A DNA stretch of 59,994 bases from positions 1 to 59,994 of the forward strand of contig CAMBSN010000006.1 in assembly GCA_945870505.1 (NCBI GenBank), given 5' to 3'. The notes beneath the pieces are model-generated. The model searched no databases, had not been told where the DNA came from, and saw nothing but the letters and a program-made list of their open reading frames with translations. Positions 55,339 to 59,994 of this stretch are shown piece by piece. A program made the position numbers and the translations under genes. This DNA is from Candidatus Kuenenia stuttgartensis. Its GTDB lineage: Bacteria > Planctomycetota > Planctomycetia > Pirellulales > UBA1268. Each line of letters opens with the position of its first letter. Position 1 is the first letter of the stretch.

Positions 55339-56730
55339 CTATTCGGTCACGTGAGCCAGCAGTCGGCCGCTGGTGGCGCCGGGGGGCAGCAGCACCCCCT
55401 CGTGCATGATCTGCTGCGTCTCCAGCCAGTGTTCGAACTCCGGGGCCGGCCGCAGGGCGAACAGCGACCGCATGGCGATGGCGTCGTGGTAGCTCGTGGT
55501 CTGGTAGTTGAGCATCACGTCATCTCCCCCGGGTACGCCCATGAAGAAGTTGCAACCGGCAGCCGAGAGGAGCATGAGCAGGTTTTCGGCGGAGTTCTGG
55601 TCAGCCGCGACGTGGTTTGTGTAGCAGACATCGCACCCCATCGGCAGCCCCAGGAGCTTGCCCACGAAGTGGTCCTCCAGCCCAGCCCGTACGATCTGCC
55701 GCTCGTCGAACAGGTATTCCGGCCCGATGAAGCCGACCACGCTGTTGACCAGGAATGGGTCGAACGCGCGGGCGAGGCCGTGGGCTCGGGCCTCGAGCGT
55801 GAGCTGGTCGATGCCGCAGTGGGCCTCGGCCGACAGGCTGCTCCCCTGCCCGGTCTCGAAATACATCACCTGCCGGCCGGCGCTGACGCCATCGCGTTTC
55901 CGATGGTTCTCCAGCACCCGCTCCCGGCCCTCCTGGAGCATCCCCAGCGACACGCCGAAGCTCTCGTTGGTCAGCTGCGTGCCGCCGATCGACTGGAAGA
56001 GCAGATCGATCGGCACGCCCCGGTCGAGGCAAGCCAGTTGCGTGGTGATGTGAGCGAGGCAGCAATGCTGCGTGGGGATCTGAAACCTGGTGATGAGCCG
56101 GTCGAGCCCGTGGAGAATGGCCCCCACGGTGTCGAGCGATTCGATCGCGGGATTGACGCCGATCACGGCATCGCCGCAGCCATGCAGCAGCCCTTCCACG
56201 GCAGCCAGCAGGATGGCCGGCACGTCGTCGCCCGGGTGGTTGGGCTGGATGCGAATGCCGAGCACGCCGCGGGCCCCGAGCGTTGAGCGGCAGCGAGACA
56301 GGTTCCTGATCCGGCTGGCCGCCATCACCAGATCCTTGTTGCTCATCAGCTTGGCGACGGCGGCCACCATCTCGGGCAGCAGCCCCCGCTGGAGCCGGGA
56401 GATGTCGGCGGCAGACGCTGTGTCGGAGAGCAGGTGGTCGCGGAGTTCGCCGACCGTCCAGGAGGCAATCGTCGCGAATGCGACCCGGTCGTGATCATCG
56501 AGCAGCACCTGGCTGACGCTGTCGTCATCGGGGCAGAGCAGCGGCGTGTCGAGGAAGGCGGCCAGCGGCACATCCATCAGCGCCGTCTTGGCCGCGGCTC
56601 GCTGGCGGTGTGAGGTGGCGGCGATCCCAGCCAGCGAGTCGCCCGATTTCTCCTCGTTGGCCTTGGCCAGCAGGTCGCGGAGATCGGGGAACGAATATCG
56701 CTGGCCCCGGATCGTCGTGGTGAATGGCAT
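55339..56730 (-). CDS. eutB: ethanolamine ammonia-lyase large subunit
   Basis: 463 residues; ATG 56730 has GGAGG 8 bases upstream. TIM-barrel catalytic subunit holding adenosylcobalamin and substrate. Family blocks: RYSFPDLRDLLAKANEEKSGD, VMAASRIRNLSRC, IQPNHPGDD, LLHGCGDAVIGVNPA, YFETGQGSSLSAEAH and GCNFFMGVPGGDDVMLNYQT. First gene of eutB-permease-eutC; the permease begins 41 bases after its stop. No EutA reactivase, microcompartment shell protein or aldehyde dehydrogenase is adjacent. Confidence 0.95.
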   Translation of the reverse strand: MPFTTTIRGQRYSFPDLRDLLAKANEEKSGDSLAGIAATSHRQRAAAKTALMDVPLAAFLDTPLLCPDDDSVSQVLLDDHDRVAFATIASWTVGELRDHLLSDTASAADISRLQRGLLPEMVAAVAKLMSNKDLVMAASRIRNLSRCRSTLGARGVLGIRIQPNHPGDDVPAILLAAVEGLLHGCGDAVIGVNPAIESLDTVGAILHGLDRLITRFQIPTQHCCLAHITTQLACLDRGVPIDLLFQSIGGTQLTNESFGVSLGMLQEGRERVLENHRKRDGVSAGRQVMYFETGQGSSLSAEAHCGIDQLTLEARAHGLARAFDPFLVNSVVGFIGPEYLFDERQIVRAGLEDHFVGKLLGLPMGCDVCYTNHVAADQNSAENLLMLLSAAGCNFFMGVPGGDDVMLNYQTTSYHDAIAMRSLFALRPAPEFEHWLETQQIMHEGVLLPPGATSGRLLAHVTE

Positions 56731-56818
56731 CGAACAAGCCTCCGGAGATGTCCGACCCCAAACTCCAACGAGACTGCCGCCGGTATCGCGGCAGCACGTG
56801 GCTGGTGGCCATGGATCG

Positions 56819-58261
56819 TCACACCTTGAGCGCCGACTCCGGGCCGCGGGCGGGGCAGGTCGCCAGCGCCACCTCCACCGCCTCCGCCACGAAGTCTTCC
56901 ACCTGCTGCGCCGCGCGGCCGGCGAGGTTGTCGGCCCGCATCGCCGCTGCGATGTCGACGTCCTGGAAGAGCGGGTCGGCTGCGAGCCGCTGCGCCAGGT
57001 CGTTCGGGTGGCCCTCGCGGATCCGCAAGGTGGCGGCGTGGCTGTGGGTGCGGAGCGCCTCGTGGAGCGTCTGCCGGTCACCGCCCGCCGTCGTCGCCGC
57101 CATCAGGATCTTTTCGCTGGCGAGGAAGGGGAGATGGGCCTCGAGGTTCCGGCGGATGCCACCGGGAAGCACCACGAGCCCGCCGGCGATGTTGGCGTAG
57201 ATCACGAGCTGCGCGTCGGTGGCCAAAAACGCCTGCGGCAGCACGAGCCGACGGGGTGCCGAGTCGTCGAGCGTCCGCTCCAGCCACTGCGTGGCCGCCG
57301 TCTGGCCGGCCGTCGCCGCCAGGCCCATCACAAATCTCGCCAGGCCGCACATCCGCTCGGCTCGCATCGGGTTGCGCTTGTAGGGCATCGCGGAGGAGCC
57401 CACCTGCTCCGTCTCAAACGGCTCCTCGAGTTCGCCCCAGGCCGCCGCGAGGCGGAGGTCGTTGCCGGTCTTGTGCGTCGACTCCGACACGCCCGCCAGC
57501 GCCGCGCAGACCTGCGAATCGACCTTCCGCGTGTAGGTCTGGCCGGTCACCTCGTACGACGAGTGGAAGCCGAGCTTCTGGGCCACCAGCTCGTCGAGCC
57601 GGCGGACCTTCGCGTGGTCGCCGGCGAAGAGCTCCAGGAAGCTCGCCTGCGTGCCGGTGGTGCCCTTCACGCCGCGGGCCCGCAAGAGCTTCCGACGGTG
57701 GGTGACCTCCTCGAGATCCAGGATCAGGTCGTGGATCCAGAGGCAGAGCCGCTTGCCGATGGTGGTGGGCTGCGCCGGCTGGAGGTGCGTGCGTCCGAGG
57801 CAGACGATGTCCTTCGTCTCGACGGCCTTGGCGGCCAGCCGTTCGATCACCGTGGCCAGGCGGGCCGCGACGAGGTCGAGCGACTCCCGCATCAGGATCA
57901 GATCCACGTTGTCGGTCACGTAGGCGCTCGTGGCGCCGAGGTGGATGATCGGCCGGGCCGACGGACAGTCGTCGGCGAAGGCGTGGAGGTGCGCGAAGAC
58001 ATCGTGCCGCATCTTCCGCTCGTACTCGGCCGCCTTGGCGAAGTCGATCGGCGACAGATGCGCCCGCATCTCCGCGAGCTGGCCCTGCGAGATCGGCAGG
58101 CCGAGCTCCGCCTCAGCTTCGGCGAGCGCCAGCCAGGTCTTCCGCCAGAGCATGTAGCGGTGGTTGTCGCTCCAGAGCCGCGTCATCTCGGCCGACGCGT
58201 ATCGCGAGGCGAGCGGGTTATCCCAGAGGTCGCGAGGATCGGGATGGCGGTCGGTGTTCAC
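56819..58261 (-). CDS. purB: adenylosuccinate lyase
   Basis: 480 residues. It removes fumarate from SAICAR and adenylosuccinate in purine synthesis. Signature [10 protein letters not shown], plus [24 protein letters not shown] and GTTGTQASF. The start is GTG 58261, overlapping the holA stop (GTGA). The length and insert pattern match the longer eukaryote-like PurB form. eutB lies 88 bases downstream. Confidence 0.95.
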   Translation of the reverse strand: MNTDRHPDPRDLWDNPLASRYASAEMTRLWSDNHRYMLWRKTWLALAEAEAELGLPISQGQLAEMRAHLSPIDFAKAAEYERKMRHDVFAHLHAFADDCPSARPIIHLGATSAYVTDNVDLILMRESLDLVAARLATVIERLAAKAVETKDIVCLGRTHLQPAQPTTIGKRLCLWIHDLILDLEEVTHRRKLLRARGVKGTTGTQASFLELFAGDHAKVRRLDELVAQKLGFHSSYEVTGQTYTRKVDSQVCAALAGVSESTHKTGNDLRLAAAWGELEEPFETEQVGSSAMPYKRNPMRAERMCGLARFVMGLAATAGQTAATQWLERTLDDSAPRRLVLPQAFLATDAQLVIYANIAGGLVVLPGGIRRNLEAHLPFLASEKILMAATTAGGDRQTLHEALRTHSHAATLRIREGHPNDLAQRLAADPLFQDVDIAAAMRADNLAGRAAQQVEDFVAEAVEVALATCPARGPESALKV

Positions 58262-59382
58262 ATGCGGGCTCCGGACGAACGCGAGGCCGGGGGCGACCCG
58301 CGGCCGGCGGACTCGCCTCCGCGTGCCATCTTGCAGAACAGCCGTTCGAGTGCCAGCCTCGAGCGCAGGCCTCGGGAAGCCTCCCCCTTGAGCGCGAGAT
58401 CGAGGTCAAGGAGCCAGACCGGCAGCCGCCGGGCCCGCCTGGGCCCGAGCTGCTGGAGCGATTCTTTCGCCTGGGACATCGCCTTGGGCCAGGCCGCCAC
58501 GCCCGCCTCGCGGAGCGCCTGCTCGACGCCCGCAGGACGACCGCCGCCGGCCGGCAGCGCCAGCAGCCGCGCCGCCGTGGAGAGGCGGCGGAGGACCGAG
58601 GCGATCTGGGCGGCGATGCCGATCGGATTCTCGCCGGCGTCGAGCAGGTCGGCGAGTTCCGCCAACGCGCGGCGCGTGTCGCCTCCTGCGGCCGCATCGA
58701 CCATCCCCCAGGCCGTCCGCTCCTGGGGCGAGCCGGCGAAGTCGTCGATCGCTTCCGGTGGGATCGCCTTTTTCTTCTCCTGCGGGTCGGTCGCGGCGGC
58801 CAGCCGCGCGAGCGCCTGGTCGATCTGGCCGAGGTTGCCGCCGAGCCGCTCGATCAGCCGCTGCGCCGTGGCGGCCGCGAGGGTGATGCCGTGTCGCGAT
58901 GTCGCCCACTTCCGGATCCAGCCACCGAGGTCGGCCTTCGCCGGGAGCGAGGTGTCGATCGCGAGGCCCTGCTTTGCCACCGCCTTCGCGAGCCGGGTGT
59001 TTGAGGGAAAGCTCTTCACCTCCAGGATCACGAGGCCGCGGCGGCCGCGGTCGGCGGTGGCGATCGTCTCCAGGCGGTCGCGGGCGGCGGTCACGAAGGC
59101 GTCGGCCCCACGCACGACCGCCGCGCGGGTCGCCGTGGCAAACATCGGGATCGTCGCCGCCTCGTCGAACACGTCGCGGGGATCGAGTTCCTCGGCGCCA
59201 TCAAACTCCCGCCAGGCCCAGGCCCGGTCGTCCTCGTCGGGGCAGAGCCTCGCGCGGAGGAGATCGAGCATGTGGAGCACGAAAAACGGCTCGTCGCCGT
59301 GCAGCACGACCAGCGACGGTTCGCCGAGGTGCCAGTCGTCGGGAGCGGCGAGGATGTCGAGCGCGGATGCGGTGCCGGCCAC
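58258..59382 (-). CDS. holA: DNA polymerase III delta subunit
   Basis: 374 residues, GTG start at 59382. Clamp-loader delta: it opens the beta clamp. [21 protein letters not shown] at the N-terminus is the degenerate AAA+ region, [19 protein letters not shown] and [21 protein letters not shown] follow, and the C-terminal helical collar has [18 protein letters not shown]. No intact Walker A, as expected. A serine/arginine-rich tail is extra. Its stop overlaps purB. Confidence 0.85.
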   Translation of the reverse strand: MAGTASALDILAAPDDWHLGEPSLVVLHGDEPFFVLHMLDLLRARLCPDEDDRAWAWREFDGAEELDPRDVFDEAATIPMFATATRAAVVRGADAFVTAARDRLETIATADRGRRGLVILEVKSFPSNTRLAKAVAKQGLAIDTSLPAKADLGGWIRKWATSRHGITLAAATAQRLIERLGGNLGQIDQALARLAAATDPQEKKKAIPPEAIDDFAGSPQERTAWGMVDAAAGGDTRRALAELADLLDAGENPIGIAAQIASVLRRLSTAARLLALPAGGGRPAGVEQALREAGVAAWPKAMSQAKESLQQLGPRRARRLPVWLLDLDLALKGEASRGLRSRLALERLFCKMARGGESAGRGSPPASRSSGARM

Positions 59383-59475
59383 GGGCGCCTCGCGGATGTG
59401 CGGAAGGAGGTTCCGCCATCGCGCGGAACACCGCGAGTGTAGTGACCGGCGACTTGCTGCGTCAGCCGCCGCGGC

Positions 59476-59994
59476 TCAGGGGGCGGTGGGGAGCGGCCGG
59501 AGGCCACCGAGCTTACCGCCGAACCGCGGTGCCGCGACCGAGATCTCGTCGGGAGACGTGGCCGCTCCGACGTTGCCCGCGAGGTCGCTCGCCTCGGCGC
59601 GGATGTGGACTTTCGCGGGTACGGTCTTGTCGGGAGTCCAGCGGTGCTCGCCCTGGTTCTCGATGCCATCGGTGATCGTGGCCCAGGGGCCGTCGGCGTT
59701 GGGCGAGTAGAGCAGGCGGACCGCCCGCGGCGCGATCAGCGGGTCACGGACGACATAGCGGATCACGAGCACCCCCGATGGCGTCGCTTCATCGCGGCTG
59801 ATCGCCACCAGTTCCACCTGCGGCGGTTCCTCATCGACGCCTACCCAGGCGTCGGGCGCCGCGCCCGAGCGGGGGCCGCCCCCGTCATCGGCCGCGTCAG
59901 ACACCATCTCCAGCCGCACGCCGTAGAGGCCCGATGCCGGGAGCGTGACGTCGATCGGGCTGCGGCCGTCGTTATCAACCGACGACCGCTGCCA
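59476..59994 (-). CDS. C-terminal part of a secreted Ig/Fn3-like protein, cut by the window edge
   Basis: The frame is open to the right edge, so the gene starts beyond the window; about 172 residues are seen. It contains beta-sheet-like sequence (GLYGVRLEM, QVELVAISRDEATPSGVLVIRYVVRD, VRLLYSPNADGPWATI, KVHIRAEASDLAGNVG) of the fibronectin/Ig-like type found in many planctomycete exported proteins. The 93-base gap to holA holds nothing. Confidence 0.7.
   Translation of the reverse strand, partial: WQRSSVDNDGRSPIDVTLPASGLYGVRLEMVSDAADDGGGPRSGAAPDAWVGVDEEPPQVELVAISRDEATPSGVLVIRYVVRDPLIAPRAVRLLYSPNADGPWATITDGIENQGEHRWTPDKTVPAKVHIRAEASDLAGNVGAATSPDEISVAAPRFGGKLGGLRPLPTAP

Noticed and set aside
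56546-59710. Very long plus-strand open frame of about 1054 codons
   Set aside because: It is antisense to eutB, purB and holA, which have full motif sets; the translation is Arg/Ser-rich and low in complexity, as expected in high-GC shadow frames.

Overview
The window looks like a chromosomal segment of a high-GC planctomycete, most likely in or near the Pirellulales. The signs are a DUF1559 protein with a prepilin-type N-terminus, a Tat-exported Gfo/Idh/MocA oxidoreductase, a very long SecA ending in SEC-C, a PQQ-type beta-propeller, Kdo transferase (an LPS-type envelope), and many GTG starts with 4-base stop/start overlaps. Placement is inference; no rRNA or tRNA was found.

Layout. 0.1-4.6 kb: MFS transporter, double-domain CbiX chelatase and Prc-type protease on the plus strand. 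4.9-18.7 kb: a long minus-strand run of SDR, RuvX, lipase-like hydrolase, mannose-1-P guanylyltransferase, a 36-residue membrane peptide, a membrane protein, MetK, Kdo transferase, Gfo/Idh oxidoreductase, SecA and an FAD monooxygenase. 18.9-28.2 kb: alcohol dehydrogenase, PhnP-like hydrolase, alpha/beta hydrolase, TrpD, nucleoside hydrolase, HtrA, DksA-like, SOUL and a PLP decarboxylase. 28.3-34.7 kb: a minus-strand cluster with a LuxE-like acyl-activating enzyme, an acyl-reductase-like ALDH, an iron alcohol dehydrogenase, a PQQ propeller and YjbQ. 34.9-37.3 kb: an unknown protein and a SNF2 ATPase. 37.6-39.9 kb: nuclease-HhH and a two-peptidase fusion. 40-45.1 kb: MnmG, a glycosyltransferase and a GHKL ATPase with an Ig-like insert. 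45.3-51.8 kb: TerC, FlhA, FliA, an FlgM-like protein and Fur. 51.9-60 kb: DUF1559, an ethanolamine module (eutB, permease, eutC), PurB, HolA and a truncated secreted protein.

The most striking non-coding feature is two families of dispersed structured repeats, both confined to 4.6-45.3 kb. The first is 19-21 bp palindromes, at least 21 copies, which sit in five of the six convergent gene junctions and supply TAG stop codons to at least four genes. The second is 130-140 bp elements with terminal inverted repeats, five full copies in two or three subfamilies. An internal hairpin of the second family changes on both arms around a constant TCC loop. The two families are often nested. No transposase or RAYT gene is in the window.

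Genes that may work together: LuxE-like, ALDH and Fe-ADH as an acyl-to-alcohol reduction route; EutB, permease and EutC for ethanolamine uptake and cleavage, needing adenosylcobalamin; FliA and the FlgM-like protein as a sigma-28/anti-sigma pair with a candidate sigma-28 promoter between them.
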